Below, piece after piece: positions 8,306-23,500 of a stretch of 64,000 nt of DNA. The notes under the pieces were generated by a model. That model was not told where the DNA came from. It was given only the letters and a program-made list of their open reading frames with translations, and did not search any database. Origin of the DNA: Mesaphorura yosii. Taxonomy: Eukaryota; Arthropoda; Collembola; Poduromorpha; Tullbergiidae. Both the position numbers and the translations under genes were made by a program. The stretch spans positions 1 through 64,000 of the forward strand of contig WIXG01000139.1 in assembly GCA_009869945.1 (NCBI GenBank). Reading direction: 5' to 3'. Within the stretch, counting starts at the first letter, position 1. Each line of letters begins with the position of its first letter.

Positions 8306-8599
8306 TCACAAATGAACCTTTGCTCCAAAATCGCGAGCTGGAGTTGGAGTAAGGAAAAGTACAATAACAGTAAACAGAAAATTACCTGAGATCACGTGCA
8401 CAATAACATGAGCTGGGGCACTCATTGTTGGACTACATGTGTAATTGCCAGAGTCGTTCACTCGCACTCTGGGAATTGTCAGTTGTGAACGAAGTAAATC
8501 ACCAGTCACTTGAGTTACCACGCGAATGTCCGACGATGACAATGGTTCGCCGCTGTACCCGTAAGGGTCTATTAGACTTGATCCATGGTACCAGAAAAC
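8306..8599 (-). CDS. dpr: dpr exon 6: end of Ig2, hydrophobic tail, stop
   Basis: Starts VFWYHGSSLIDPYG and carries 'LLRSQLTIPRVRVNDSGNYT', followed by the second Ig2 cysteine and VIVHVIS. Reading straight on gives a hydrophobic tail (FLFTVIVLFL) and TGA at 8306-8308, fitting a membrane or GPI anchor. A GTAATT site at 8385 could instead be a donor to a further exon, as in relatives that continue '-GEHPAAM-'. I found no such exon in the gap, so I kept the read-through. The part 8386-8599 is firm; the tail is an inference. Confidence 0.85.
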   Translation of the reverse strand, partial: VFWYHGSSLIDPYGYSGEPLSSSDIRVVTQVTGDLLRSQLTIPRVRVNDSGNYTCSPTMSAPAHVIVHVISGNFLFTVIVLFLTPTPARDFGAKVHL

Positions 8600-11500
8600 C
8601 TGCGACAAATAACAATACACTTGAGCTCCAATCCACCAAGGGGCGAACGCCATCCAGGCGCTATGCTGCTTGATTCTTGTGTATGCAGCACATGTGTACC
8701 TGAGCAATGTCATGAGGACCATGTTCGACTTCGCAGGTCAGCCGCAAGGAACTGCCACTCTTGACGTAAACATCTGTCCCTCCAAGAATTCTTCCCTTGG
8801 ACTCTGCAGAAGAATAATAGCCCCATTAATAAATTATTATTCTAATAATACGAAACAAAGCCTCATAATTTTCGTGCTTGACAAATAATGACTCTGAACA
8901 AAAGCTTCCCGGAACAGTCTCCCCAGCAAGCATTTTCCTGCAACTTTTGAGCACGGGCTAGAGTCAGATTTTATATTTCTCCAGAGTTTACAAACTAACC
9001 AAGTTTTTCATTTCATGAGTCCGGAGCGGAGTGACTTGTTAATGCAGCATAGCACAGCGCAGCATACAAAAGAGATACTGGCTTGTTGTTCTAAAAAGAA
9101 GAGACCAACTTTCTCTCAATGAGTACGGGTACAATGTTTCTTTGATAATGACCACCTGAGGGCAACATCCTCCACTGAAAGGAATACTTGCCCCTCACAG
9201 GCCACACAGCACACAAGGACGGCACTTGGTTTACATTCAATTTTGTTGTATTACAATTTGCACTCACATAATAGGACACAAGTAACCCTTGAGCCATTTG
9301 TCGTGAACTAGTTTTCCCTTTTAGACCTAAATTTTCTTTGTTCCAGGCTCTTCGCTCCGAGTTTTCATTAAATTTTGGCACAATGGAGAAACTCAATTTC
9401 GCACAAACTCGAGCCCTATGTTGATTGACGACCAACAGTGAAACAAGCACCGAAGTGTTAGCGCGAGTAGGCTTAGGCGGCAAAGTTTTCATTTGCATCA
9501 CAGATTTTACGTATTTTTGTACTTTTTATGATTCTCTGAAGGCTACTCTGATTTACAGTGGCTCCCTTTTGCGTCGACGCTTGCTTCGACCCATGTCACA
9601 GGAAGCGCCAACAGCTGCAATAAAGTTATCAATGATCGCGGCTAATCATATTAAAATTATGATGTAATACAACGCATTCTTCCCACCACTGACTCACATA
9701 ATAACATAATCCCGTAATGTAATAATATCATTATTACAATTTCAAGAATTTACTCACGCTCACGCCGCCCGCCCGCTTTCTCTCGACGCTTCATTCTTCT
9801 TCGGCTTATAATGGTTTTATGGCATGCATGGAACCATTTTATGTTTTTAAAAGTGCGGAGAAAGAAAACAGCAATGAAGATTCATCATTGAGACGAATCT
9901 TTGTTGTTGGTCATAAAGTTTCTTTTGCGCAATGTGCCGTGCCTTTTAAATTTCCTTTTGGTGCTGAATATACAGCTTCAGAACGTCGACCTGGCTTTTG
10001 GGAGCGGAAGAGTGTACCAAATTCAGTGAGAATTCTTTTGCTTAAAAGGATGCACTGCATATTTGCGAGGCCATCTCCGGCAACTCGTCGTTTAGCCGCT
10101 CGCAAGACGTTTGAGCAAGCAAAACCATGACATTTTGTTGCCAGAACTTACCAATCACATTTAGTTGAAAGGCCATACTAATTTTTGGTTCTGTATTTAC
10201 CTGCAACATTGAGAACGAGAATTCATAAATATATGAACGATTTCTGTGTAATAAAACACTTTGTTTATGAAATTCACTTTAACTCACTTGACACTCGTAA
10301 ACACCCGCATCTCTCTCCTGAGGATATTTGATTTGTAATGTCCAATTCTCCGATTTGTCATTGTGGATGACAACAAAACGTTGATCTGTTGTGTACGTAT
10401 AAATTCCAGCAGTAAGAATATGAAGATCACGTTTTCTGATCCAAGACACCTGAAACACAAAGAAAGAGCAGACATGAGCGTGATTGTCAATTAAAATCGT
10501 GTGATTAGTTTTGCTGCCCGCCCCGTGTCGTGGCTCGTGGGTGGTAAATTCACCAGATACTAGAAAGGCGAGGTAAATATTTGTCACGAGACAAACATAG
10601 TTTACATCAGGATAGCCTATAAAAACACAATTATTACGAAGATTCAATTTTCTCTGAAGCATATTTTAAACGCGAAGTCATGATGTTTTCACTTGCTCGC
10701 ATATTTTAATAAGATTTTAGAGCAGGGCGGCTTAGGTGGCCTGGAGAACAAAAGATACGGCAATTCCATTAACTATAGCGTAAAGTTGGCTGCACGACTG
10801 CACAAATAACGCTCGCCAGGTCGTGTTTGCAGGGAAGTGTACAGTAAATATAACGTTTTACTGCTTGCCAGTCCATTCCAGCGCGTGGCGGTGGCACGGG
10901 CGAGGTGAACGTAATGGCAGGAGAAAGCGATCAAAAGTGCAAGTGTTACAGCCCATAAATTGAAGAGATGAAAAAGTGAAAAGAGTAAAAGCGAAGCGAA
11001 GTGAAGTGGTGGCACTGTTTTTTGCCGAACCATAAACTCACTCATCCATAACAACTCATTTCGAGCAGTCTCTCCCTTTTGTGTACTAATACGTCTTATC
11101 GCCATTAAACCTGCTCACTGCTCTCCTGCTTCGCTATAAAATCCTTCATACGCAAGTGAACACTTCCATAACTTCGACAAAATTCGATTGGGTGCAAGGT
11201 GCGAGGCACTTGGCAGGCGACACCAAAACGTAACTTGAGTCTGAATTTCAACTTACACGGGGTCAGAACCCTCAGAACTCAAAGTATCGTGTTCCAAAAT
11301 ACAGCTGAATGCATGCCTTCATTTACCAACGGATGAAACAAACCTAAGCATATTACCTTCCCTCTTTAGCAAATGAGGATTCAGTAATCGGAATGAGAGT
11401 CATGCCACTAAAATTCTTTGTCCATTCGAAAATCGAATGGGATGAATCCACTGATGATGATGCTGTACAATTTCGAACAAGAACTCAAGCACCCAGGAAA

Positions 11501-14500
11501 GTTTCATCAATGCTACGTATGCCCGACTTGCCCATTTCGTTATACAAACTGGAAATCGATTCTATAAAATATATCAGCTCCGAACAAATCGTGCAGTTAA
11601 TTTTTTGCATAAGCCCTTTAGGGAAATGTTTGCAGGAAATGAATGGCAGCGGTGCACATATGCACCGGCACTCTGTTGGATTAGAAGTCGGTACTTTTAT
11701 GTCCTCCTATTTTTCACATACCGACGATCCCAAGACACGAGTTTACGCATCCTGAACCGTGTTTGCAGCCCAGGCGCGCTCGTAGGCACCTAAGCGCTAG
11801 TAGCGTGAGCATCCTTTTGAGCCCAGTCGCACTCGTACCATTGTTTTAACGTATGGCGCATTCAGGTCGTGTGGCATGTCGTCGAACTCGTAGCTGTAGT
11901 AAAGTATATTTTATAACACAGGCTGCCGATATAAAAGACGAGATCGAGATGGAATGTTAAAGAGACCAGCGTCCCAGGAGACAAGTGTTCATAAGCTCAC
12001 ACTGCGAACGGAAGCTTCAACGCTCCGCTCCAACCTGCCAGCCTTGTGCTCAATTCATGCTGTTTGCTGTACCCTTGCTGGGGCTTGCGGGCAACCTACA
12101 GAGGCACACACACCAGCAGCGCTCAAATTACTGATTGCCTTTACGATCCAGAAAGATTGGTAGCCTCGCTGATGATGGCCCCATGAAAATATTAACGATT
12201 GTATTGACTTGAGACTTAACTACTGACTTTCTCTCCAAACTTGACGGCTCGGTTCTTTTATATCCAATTACATATTACGCAATAAGTTCAGCCAGGATAA
12301 AGAATGTTCTCGGTCTCTGACGCAACGTTGGAAATACACCGAAACCTGAAGTATATTCATCGCTCACTCTTCATCGGAGAATCTCCACATTTCGGCTTTG
12401 TTGTTAATCCCGCCCTCGCTTCGGCCCGAATTTCCACGGAGCATCCACCTAGATATTCTTTGGTAGAATTTGGATTTGATCACTAATCTTTAGAACAAAG
12501 TACATGAAAAGAACAAGGATGCGGCATTTGTAATTCGAGTCAACATGTCAAGTCGGGCGTGAGTTTGTCCTGTTCATCACGCTTTCTCCTGTACGTATGC
12601 GGTGAAGCGACGCGAGACGCGGGAGGACTACTGAGCACAGACGGATCAAATTGCGGCGAAAGGTGAAAGTAAAACCTAAACTATAAACAAATCACCGATA
12701 TTTATCGTGAGACTAATAAATGCTAAATATTGGCGCTGTTACACATGAGACGGAACTCGGAGACACCTCGCCGTCATTGCCGTTGCCGTTTGCTATAAAA
12801 TGCATATGCGACTGCGAAACTGTACCGAAGTGTTTTCCAACACATGCCACCCCATCATATTAGGAGAACCGCCACCGATGCTCTGAACTGTGCTCCTAAT
12901 CTAATTTCAATAGTTAAGAGTAGTTTGACAATATATGTGCTGCAGTTACACCGAAGAGCACAATTTGGAATTTGGACTATTACACGAATAAGCACAAAGC
13001 ACACTGCTATTACGCTCATCCCATTTACTTAACTTTTTCAGAGTTGCCAGTTTACCTCCTCGCCAGAGTCCTCCTCCTCCTTTGGCAATAGTTTCCCAAT
13101 TATTCTGTAATGAATGTCTCTATACTCTCTGCTTCGGCCGGATGCTTTCATCCCGAAAGACACGTAGATAAATTCCACACTTTTTGTCCCACGATACTTT
13201 TCACATTATTATCAAAGAAAAGTTTAGCACCAGAGGTTCAAAGTTCGTGTTTAAAATGAGATTATGATTACGATTATGGGGCAAGCCCACAAACGAGCAG
13301 GAGCACGACACGGGATCTGCTCTGCTTCTGCTTTCAGATTTGAATGAACCGAGACCAAATTGGAAGATTCGCACAAACTTACTCCCGAGTCTCACATCAC
13401 GTCATACGCGTAATGTAGCAACGTTCTATTCTATCTCTTTTCTAGTCGAGTACGTACTTTCATCAATTTATTTATATGACACCTCGTACTCGCTCGGTAA
13501 TGGAGGATAATGTAGCTTCGACGATCCTAAGGGGTTAAACTGAAACTTGATTACATCACTAAGCCCTGCTCAGCTCCAGCGCCAGAACCAAACGACACCG
13601 TTTGCAATTACGGAAAAAGACCAATTTCTTCGTGCACACATGTACTCAGTTTGTAAGGAAGTTCTGCCGCGTCGCCGTCATCGTGTTCTTTTCTGGTCTG
13701 AGCCAGTAATAGATTGGAATAGCCCAATTTATTTTCATGGCTTGTCCCATTCACATTCACATTTAAGCACTGCGAACTAAATGGACAAAGTAATGTACCG
13801 GAGTTCATACGTGTGACTGAAGTGGGCTGGGCGTTGAAACACATGTGAAGTACATGTTAGATAATTAAGGCCAGTTAAAATTCGAAACTTTCTTTTTATG
13901 GTCCAAGATCACTCAATCAACCTGTTTGCGGCTGAACGTAACTCATCACACAAATTGCGCTATAAGGAATTGATCAGCATCAACAGTGTCAACAAAATCT
14001 TTAAGGAATTCATGTAAACTATGTCTGAAGTGGTGCTGAAAGATGATTCACTGCGTACAGGCTTTGGCCCAGTCACATTATATTCATTTGTTCCAGCCAG
14101 GAAACCCATTTCAAACTTTCTATAAATCTTTTTATTCCAACTGTAAGCCAAGTCGCACATGCAGATATTACGATTATGATTTCCCTTTTCCATAATATTA
14201 GGGAGAAAGCAAAAAATTAGTGCGTAATGTTCAGATAACGCAGCCAGGGCATTATGGTTGCTAGCGTCGGGGCTTCACAAAGCACGCATTCTCCTTTGCC
14301 AACATTTTTGTAAATCACAACCAAAATGGCCAAATCACATTCCAACAACTCAGCGCAGTGGCTAAGCAAAAACCATGAGACTGGTGAGAGAACAGCCGAA
14401 AGCATCCAACAACATCCGAATTTCAGCATCAGCAGTGCGTAATGTATAATCAAGTCCAAGTTTCGCTCCCGCAGAGAATACCATTATAATGCCATCATCA

Positions 14501-17500
14501 TCAGAAACGTCGTTACACGAATTCGGAGCCGAACGCAGAAGGGAGAACTGCTGCTGCTGGTGAAATAATGCTTCAGATAATGGTAACGAACATGGAGATT
14601 TTCTTCTCCCTGTCTCCCTGCCCATTCCTCCAAACTAAAGCAAATCATTCTTATTTTCTCTTCTGTACTTCTGCGTTCTGCCATTCTGCTGCCGGTTTTT
14701 TGTCTGCGAAGTGACAACATTTGAATTTATTAGCCTAAACCATGAACTGGAGTTTTATGTGTCCTTCGACGATCTACTGGTGTCAGTGTACGAATTACGA
14801 AGTTAAGAATCGGGTATCCGGAAGTAACACCATTCAAAGATTATGCATTTAGCTAAAACTAAAACTACATCAGGGCTAATGAAAATGGGACTTGTTTGTG
14901 GATCGTGTTGGATAAGTTTCGCAGAAATGCAAATTTTAATTGCCCTCCCTCATTTCTTTTGCTCTGGGTGTCTTCTTGACCCTTGATAATAAAGATTACG
15001 GTTAAAGGACTGGAATTCTAAGTCTACTTCACACTTCACGTGTTCATAGAACTAAAATTTTGCCTGGTGAGATTTTATTGGACTGATTATGACATTATTA
15101 TGCTTATTGTTGTTGTTACTGTCACGGTCGTAGATTTTATAATTATTATCTCAAAGATTATGAGAGCGTGACCAAGAAAATAACTCCTGCTCGTACTGGT
15201 TCCGGTGAGACTACAGCAGCAAGAAGTGAAAGCGGCCACAGTGAAGAAAAGAGAAGTTTTGGATCCTTTTGTCTGTTTTGTAAGCAGAAACGGCAACTGC
15301 AACTTTCTTTACGCGTAAGGATCACGACGGTGGAAGTTTCTTATACAATTCACACTAAAGATATTACGAATGAAGGGGCCGTAAAACCCCTTCCTCTAAA
15401 GTATCGTCTTGGGGTATCATGTCCCTCTTTAAGTTACGTAGCTGAAATGCCTTTGTATCTATTTTCAATGCATAAGGAAGGGTCTACTCAAGAGTTGATT
15501 CGTTTGAACACTGTATCGAGAATTGCAAAAACGTTGCTGAGATTCCTTTTCAAGTTTCAGTTTTAATTGTATTTTCTCATCTCACTTGCGCCAAGCTTCT
15601 TCCTGCCGCCGAACGAGCGAAGGAATCAGAATGTAATGAAAATTGATTAAATATGCTAATTTGATCAAATTTGGATTCTTCATCCAAAAATTGTTCGTAC
15701 TGCACACAAGGTCTGAAGGTCTGAATTTCGCATACTTTTAGCTCCAGTGATTAAGGAATTACGTCAGAAAGTTCTAATTTCTTTCCCAATAACTCAGGCG
15801 AGTTCAGAAAGTGAAATGGGATCAAGTCACACACCTCTAAAGAAAGAACCCTGGTTTCACTTTCATTCGTGTAATTCAATTCTACTCCATACTTGCCGTG
15901 TGGGCTCCTGTCCCATTCGCCACCGTCACGTTATTTGTCAACCTTCTGTTTCGGTTGGAGTACAGTACCAAAGAAGGAACAGTTGAGGGATGAAGACGAA
16001 TGGTGATAGGAGAGGAAGTTCGATGATGTGGATGTAATGTTCTGTCCGTGGAATAATCTGTAGCACGTTTTTCACCATCGCATCGTCAACTAGAATCAAA
16101 TCTACCAAGGCTAATCGTAAAAATATTCAAGTTGACTCGCTTCAAAACCAAGTTTGTGAATTTTCAGTTACACCGTAATTAGTTTAAAAGTTGGAAAATG
16201 AGGCCTGCAATTGCGTGGTAAGTAATTGATTATCAACTCTAGCTTCTTCCAGCTGTAAAGTTCCCTGGCGAAAAATTAATTAAACGAAAATCTGAGTAAG
16301 AGAGAAATGGAAATCCGATTATAATCTTTGAACTTTGAAGCTGGCGATGGAAGACGGATTATACCGAATCCGATTCCAGGAATCTACTTTAATCACTTTT
16401 CCAAGCCAGAGGCATGGAGCACCGTGGCGCTTAACAAACTTCTCTCCACGTCGCTTGGGTAGACGAGATTCTGAGTATTTCTGATTTTTTTTATTGCCAA
16501 TAAGATTTATTGAATTCTCTCCAGCTCAATTTAGCCATGAATAAACCATATCTGCGCCGCGCTCTGCGTCTGCCCTCACAAAACCTGCACGAACTCTGGA
16601 AAGTCTGCGCTCAAGACGAGATTTGCTTCTAATGATTGTATATGTAACAGTTTCAGGAGCTCTTGGGAATGGTATGTATTATTGTTTCCTTCGCGTTGTT
16701 GTTCCTCTGTAAAATTTAAAATTTATAAGTTTTGGACCCTTGTCATCAATAATGGCAATTTGTCTTGGTAGAACCAGCGCAGAGAGTGAACTCGCCTTAC
16801 AAATTCTTTATGCTGTGGGAATTTTCTCTTGCTGCGTCTCCTATTTCACGAGAGCCTCGATTTCAGGGTTGAATTTCATTCGTCTATGTCGCTCCAAGGT
16901 TTCTTTGAATGTCAGTGCCACGTGGTACTGGACATGGAACTTACGGGTTAATGTGGAAAAATTTGCTCCTAGCTGCAAACGTTCGAGATTTCGCTAATAA
17001 AAATGCAAAAGGCAGGCGCATTGATACCAATGCAATAAACCCAAAACTGAGGCCTAATTTTCGTCGTCTAATTTTTAACGGAACATTTGCTTTCATTGGC
17101 AGCGTACGTATCAGCAGTGGAATTTCTCACAAACGCCCATTAGACCAACTTTTCATGTATTTTTACTCACAAACTGGTGAAAGACAGAACTTGCAGACAG
17201 GACCATATCCCGCATGCACACACCGTATCGGAAAGGCAGCAAACAAAGCAAGGCGAATGACAAGATAAAAGGAGTTAAGAGATTGCTTGTCCCAAATGAA
17301 AGAATAATTTTACGCTCAATTTATTTTGGCCATTTTTTCTCTAACTGTTTGTGCTGTTGGCATTCGCAGGTTTAGGTTTTGTGTTTGTGAATTTTCACAA
17401 TGGTTAACTTTCGGCAATTTTATGTTCTTGCAGAGAATCCGATTGGGAAGGGAAGAGAGTTTGGTATGGTTGGCACACATTTTCCTGCATAAAAGTTGCT

Positions 17501-20500
17501 TGAACGACAGTTGTGTCTTGCATGAATCCCCCTCACTATATCTTCCTCTCCACACAATCTAACAAAACTCCTTCGCTAGCACTTCGGCTTCCAGGATCCG
17601 GTTTGAGTTGAGAAGGACAGATTAACAGGAATAATCATCTGCCCCAGCTGACAAGCAGCATGACCTGCTGAGGGTTTCATCAAGCTGGCCACAACAGCAA
17701 AATTATGCTCAGGCACAGAGGTCAACAGCTGAACATTTGGAGTGCTTTCAAATCTCAGCCGACCATTCATTCTTCTCTGATAAAGGAAAGTCTGTGAAAG
17801 CAAGCATCACATCACGGAGACAGAAGACAAAATGGAAGAAAAATGACGAAAAAATAGAAAGAGATAAAAAAAGAAGGTTCAGGATTTGCCGCACTGTGTG
17901 AGCTGATGTCCCATAAAGACAGAAGAGCCACGACCTCAGTTGCAATACTTGCAAAATAAGATTTCAAAACGACACTTGTCTTAAGGTTAACTTGATTCGG
18001 TGTCAGCAGGAAAATCAATGCGTTAAGTTCATTTTGAATGCAATGACCATCTCATGAGATATACTTTTGCAGCACAGGGCAGAGGAAAGTTCAATTCGGT
18101 CATTGTCTTTACCGATTCCTAAAGCGTAAACTCAGTTTCTGGATCCTGTCCAACTTTCTTCTGCCCAAGTCCTTTCATAAAAGAATTCGAAGCTGAAAGC
18201 GACTTCCTCGACGTTTACCTTGGAATACAGTGTGTAGCTGCAGCAGAGCTGTAATTTATAAGACCCGATGTGTGTGCGTGTGCTTTTGCCCATGAATCGA
18301 AGTCTGCGCATTTGTGTGATCTCTCGATGGGTGGTGCAGTTCGAGTAATGAACTCAGTCTCTCGCCAGTCAACAGTCAAATCAATTCAAGGGGAACTGCC
18401 GATGTTGTGTCGACAGCCGGTAATAATATTTAATAGGGAGTGTCGGCTTGAGTCGAAATTGCCTTTGATTAAAAAGACAGGCAAATGAAGAACATTACGG
18501 AAAAATCAATGCCAGCAATAACTCCGAGCATCCTCGTATTGACTCTGACAGCTCACATGATTCATACCACATTCCGGTTGTTATCTCGAACTCGGCCGAG
18601 CAAATGAACAATGGGTTAGCTTTAGTTTGTTTGCCAACAACAATAATCATAACGATTTATTTTGATTACTCGCTGAAGTTAAGCAGAACTTAAGGCACTT
18701 GGTTTTATTCACATCGTCAGGATCGGAGAGACAAGTGCAAGCTTTTATTCCACACTTTCTTGCGTTGAGTGCCAAGCATAAAATGCTTCTGTCAAGTCCC
18801 GTTCTCTTGGTAATGACATTCAAACTCCCGCATTTTTTTGTGTTAATGGATAACACATTTACATATGTGCGACTAAATCAACTGCATATGAATTCGAATT
18901 TTCGAATAAGCACGCGTGATAGACACGAAGAGAAAGAATAAGGCAGCATGTTGTGCGGCAGATCTGATTTAAATTCAAGAATAACAAAGGTAGGGAGTAA
19001 ATGCGTGGAAATAAGCATAAATATGCTCTTGAATAAAATAAACGCATATTGGCAAAGAAGGTCTTTGTTGAATGTCTTGCACTGACAAATGAAATGCAAA
19101 TCCATAAGTGCGTTATCCTTCCACTGCGATTTAATGCATCATAATGGCATATTTAAATACATTTCCATACATACGACTTTCACTGATACGCCTTATCCCT
19201 ACTTGATTTTAGCACAGGAAACTTGGTGTACAGCGCAAGGCGATATGCACTCATCTTTGATTCGAAGTTCCTAAACTCTGGTAACTTTAATTAAAATTTT
19301 GCCACATTCTCCGGTTTACCTTGAAGCTCGATTGTAGAAACTTGCCACAAAATTGAGTCCTTCATTTAATTTTAAAGATGAGCTATTTATATGTTAATTA
19401 AATCTTTTCATGCAATCCGTGTACTGACTCCTCCAAGTTTGTGCAGAACAGAACTCAATTAAAATGGAAATGGTGCTCAATTGACTTACCCCTTGATCTT
19501 TCATGCGATGAACGCGGCACAGGAGAAATGCATGCTGTCCCACCACAGTTGTGATATTTGTCGAGACACTGTTGTCGAAATACGGCATTGTATTTGGATC
19601 CAGCTTCGTGTCTTCGTGGGATGATGTTCCGATTCCTATAAAGACAACAGACGGGCCCTGTTAGAATCATTGCACTGCAACCCCAGCATTTCTTACAAAT
19701 TCCTCAGTGGATAATAACAACATGATTAATAATTTGCAGCACAACAGCATCATCATCACGACCGCAGAATACAACTTGAGGTTGTGCTTTCTTCTTGCTG
19801 ATGTGCAAGTTTAGTTCATTAGTCATATGAAATGCGTATTAATATCATCATTTGCGATTCGTGCAAGAAAGTTGGTTACCGGCGACTAGCGGGGCGGTTG
19901 TTTGCCTCATTTTTAATATTCTTATTAAATCCTTTCATTAGTGCCGTTCTCAAGTTTCCGTACTTCGCTGAACAGAGCAAGTAGTGCACCAGAGTAGCAG
20001 TTAATTAAGTCATTTTTTGCAGGGCTTACTTCTTACGACTACGGGCGCGATTCTTACTTTTCAGTTTGGGTTTCGCAAAGGATTAGCGATGGAAGTTAGG
20101 AAAGTATTTCACAAAGGCAATCAATAATTCTGAGGCGCTTAATGAAAAAGTGGAAACTCAGAAAAATGCAAAAATGCACGAACTAAATATTGCATTATGC
20201 AGTGCTCAAATTAATACCGTTTCATGCACACACCACATCCAAGTAGCTCATGCTAGGAATTAATCTCAGAGAAAGACGACTCAGTTTGCAATTTATACTT
20301 CGGTCTACGCTCCGTTTTCCTAATCTGCGAACTGTTTTCTCCTACTCTCGCTCTCACTTTGCGTGGGGTTGAGAATGCAATACAGCTGAGGATATTTCAA
20401 AAGGAAAATGATGTGGAAACTAGCTTGATGAAAAATGTAGCGTGATAGTGAAAAGCTTAAATATTGCAGTGAATCATAATCAGTAAAACCGCATGATCAT

Positions 20501-23500
20501 TGCCACAAAGAGAAACTTTAATTCACAGAACGCAGAGAAAGCTCTCACTTCAACCTAGCGGAGTACGATCAAGTTCAATGCGAAAAACTTTGCTTGGACA
20601 TGAAGCCCCAAGCTTGTGTGGCAGGTAATGAATGGGATGATTTGCATTAATCAGTCGTTCTAACCTGAAGTAGCGTCAGGTTTCAGTCAGAACATAGTCA
20701 CTACGTGCGTGGAATTTCCGGATTTCCTCTCGCACGTGACTGCAAAATTGGCCACGTTTTCAGCTTCGGTTGTATGACGTGCTTGCAATTATTTCGGAAA
20801 GTTTGCAGGGTCGAGTCGGATCGACGTAGCAGCTTTTCGCAACTTTCGCAAAGAAAGAAATTATGTATTGCAAATTATTCTCCGGAACTCGACAATTTAC
20901 AAAAGAGTCTTGTCGTCAGCCTGTGCTTTACTCCACTTTCTTTCTCTGCGTGTCATATGTCATATTACATTACATGTCGTGTCGCGTCTGTCCTGCCTCA
21001 TTAACTCGTCCCTTTAATGCTGGCATAACTTTCAGAACAAACTCACAATAAATGAGGAAGACGTAGAACTTGTTTTGAGGAGACGGTGATACATTTTTAT
21101 TTAAGCTGGCAAACTTTGTCCGAACAAACTGAACCATAAAAATTCATGCTAGGGTTAGTTAACCTCCTTTGTCTGATTACAAAATTAAGCAAAACCACTA
21201 AAAATGTTCACCGCACAAGCAAGGCGGGCCGTGAAACAGCTGAACCTGTCGTATTTTTAACTTTGCACGAGACACGAAAACTTGGCTAATAACTTTGCAC
21301 TTTCTGAACCTTGTCGAAGGATTAATTTGACTTCTTCATTTCATATCTTGGAGCTGTACAGTGATGCCTTGTCAGCTTTGAAGCTTCAACTTCGTTTTTA
21401 GTTTTTCAGATACAACGTGATGCCGACAGGGCAAGCAAGGCAAAGGCTTTAGAGTTAATTTATTTTCTTCACTTTTGACAACTTTCTTCCCTCGTTACCT
21501 ATTTGTTAGCCCTTTTCTCGTGCAGTAGCTTCAGGCTCATATCAGCTTGCTTTGCTCGTGGCTGCGGATACGGGATGACAGGCCGTAACGACTCGACTGG
21601 GGTTATCAGACTTATTCACGTCAAACCGCGCCGAATACAAAATGATTAAACTTCTTACCGAAATTATGATTCGTAAAATTCCTTGAAATGTAACGCTTGG
21701 GAAGTTTATTAATTTCTAAAGCCTTCGTGCACGTGCGACCTGCAGAATTGATTGGCTATGCTACGCCGTACGTTGGCCGATGAAAATCTTGACATCAACT
21801 TCTCAAAATGAAAGCTTATTTGCTTAATTAATCTGCGCGTATGGCTTCATGGTGAACTTGCGTTGTGGTTGGCCAAACGCATTGATAAAACCAGTAAATG
21901 TGTGTCGACATGCATTGTAAGATGAGGGAATACAGAATTACTGAACTAGTTAATAGTTCTTGGAATAACTTCTCCTTCGCGATACGCTACAAATGCTGAT
22001 AAGAACGACCCGACCGGCAAGTAGGCTCAGTTACTAATAAACAAATTACGCTGATTGGAATTGAACATTAAAATTACAATATCAAAAGACAGAAGCAATA
22101 CCAATGCTGGAAACAATGGGATAGATTTTGCATTATACGGACACATAACATGATGCAATGACAGGACGCAGCAAAAACATTGTATTGTATAGGAGTAACC
22201 TACTAAAATGCATTAGCTTAATTATAAAAAGTTAATTGAGCAGTTTCAGTCTAAATTACGACAAATTAATGCAAATGAAATAAGCGAGATATTCGCGCTC
22301 GCGACTCGTAGGCTGTAAGTAAGTGCGTCAGAGTCGTTTGTAATGGCAACCGAGATTACTGTTTGCAACATTTATTTGTCTTGTCAAGAACTTGGCAAGG
22401 CCACGACTACACGGCTCTTGAGCCAGTGCCATTGATTCTACTCCAGTAGCATTAATTTGCATAGGAAGGGAATAAAAGTTCTTCCGGGAAGAACGGGAAC
22501 AAAAGATTTGTTGACTTATTGGCAAGAAATGAATCAGCTGCAAGAAACGTCTGGCTTTACAACACGAGCACTGCCTGATCAGGTTTCGCAGCTTGTGCTC
22601 TTGAAAGAGACTGGAAGCGGCGACGTTTCTTTCTTATTAATGGAGTCGCTGGAATTAGGTGAAAACGTTGAGACACGAATGCAGAGAATGTAAAATCCTG
22701 TAAGCCCTTAACTGAATCCCATTTACTAGAAGTTACTGATGAGATTCCTAATTTGCACTGATACACGAGCCAAAAAATGCCAAAATGAGACAAACCGGGA
22801 ACTCTGAACCTCCAGGAAGTCGTACGCAGAAATTTGTCATATGCTAGACGTATAGGCGTAATAAATGAGTTTTGAATATTTGGTTGCGCTCAATCTTCTC
22901 CGAAATATCCCAATCAAAATATAAAATTTCATGATTCCTTTAAGGATTCCGCAAGTTTTTGCTATGCAAGCTTTGACTTATTTTCAGCCTGCTTCCGTGC
23001 GTGTCTTGCCTGGAAGCAAAGCTATTTCAATTTCAATCATCGTCTTCACTTACGGATCAAATGAAGCTTGCTAGCACAGCAAATAGTAGCAGGTAATTCG
23101 TATTTATTTACGTTCAGAAGCTGCGGAGGAATGAATCTTTAATTAAATCACACGCAATATGCACATTCAATATTCAAACTCGATTCGCGCGCGTGCCTGA
23201 CATCTTAGTCGGGCCAACTGAACTGACCCACTTTTGAAACGACATACATCAAGTCAAAATAGTATTGCAAATTACAGGACAGAATCGGAATTACAAGAGA
23301 CAGGCGTTTTGACCATTCATTCAGGGTGATTGAAGTTTTATTAGATGAATTGCAAATATGCGGGTTCTAATCCGCTAATGCACATTGTCAGTTCAATTCA
23401 TTTGGGAGGCGAGTTGCATTCAGCCACGCGGAATGTTATGTATAACAATGGCCGAGTGAGTTCGCGATCGCGCACATTGCTGGAAACTCGACCTTCTAAG

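Noticed and set aside
9091-9501. 136-codon minus ORF in the dpr intron between exons 4 and 5
   Set aside because: It lies inside a spliced intron, has no domain, and its composition looks like background.
9819-10130. 103-codon plus ORF
   Set aside because: It is antisense inside a dpr intron, has no domain and borders dpr exon 4.
13960-14193. Minus ORF ending in a hydrophobic GPI-like tail
   Set aside because: It is located between dpr exons 2 and 3, so it cannot be the dpr C-terminus, and it has no upstream domain.
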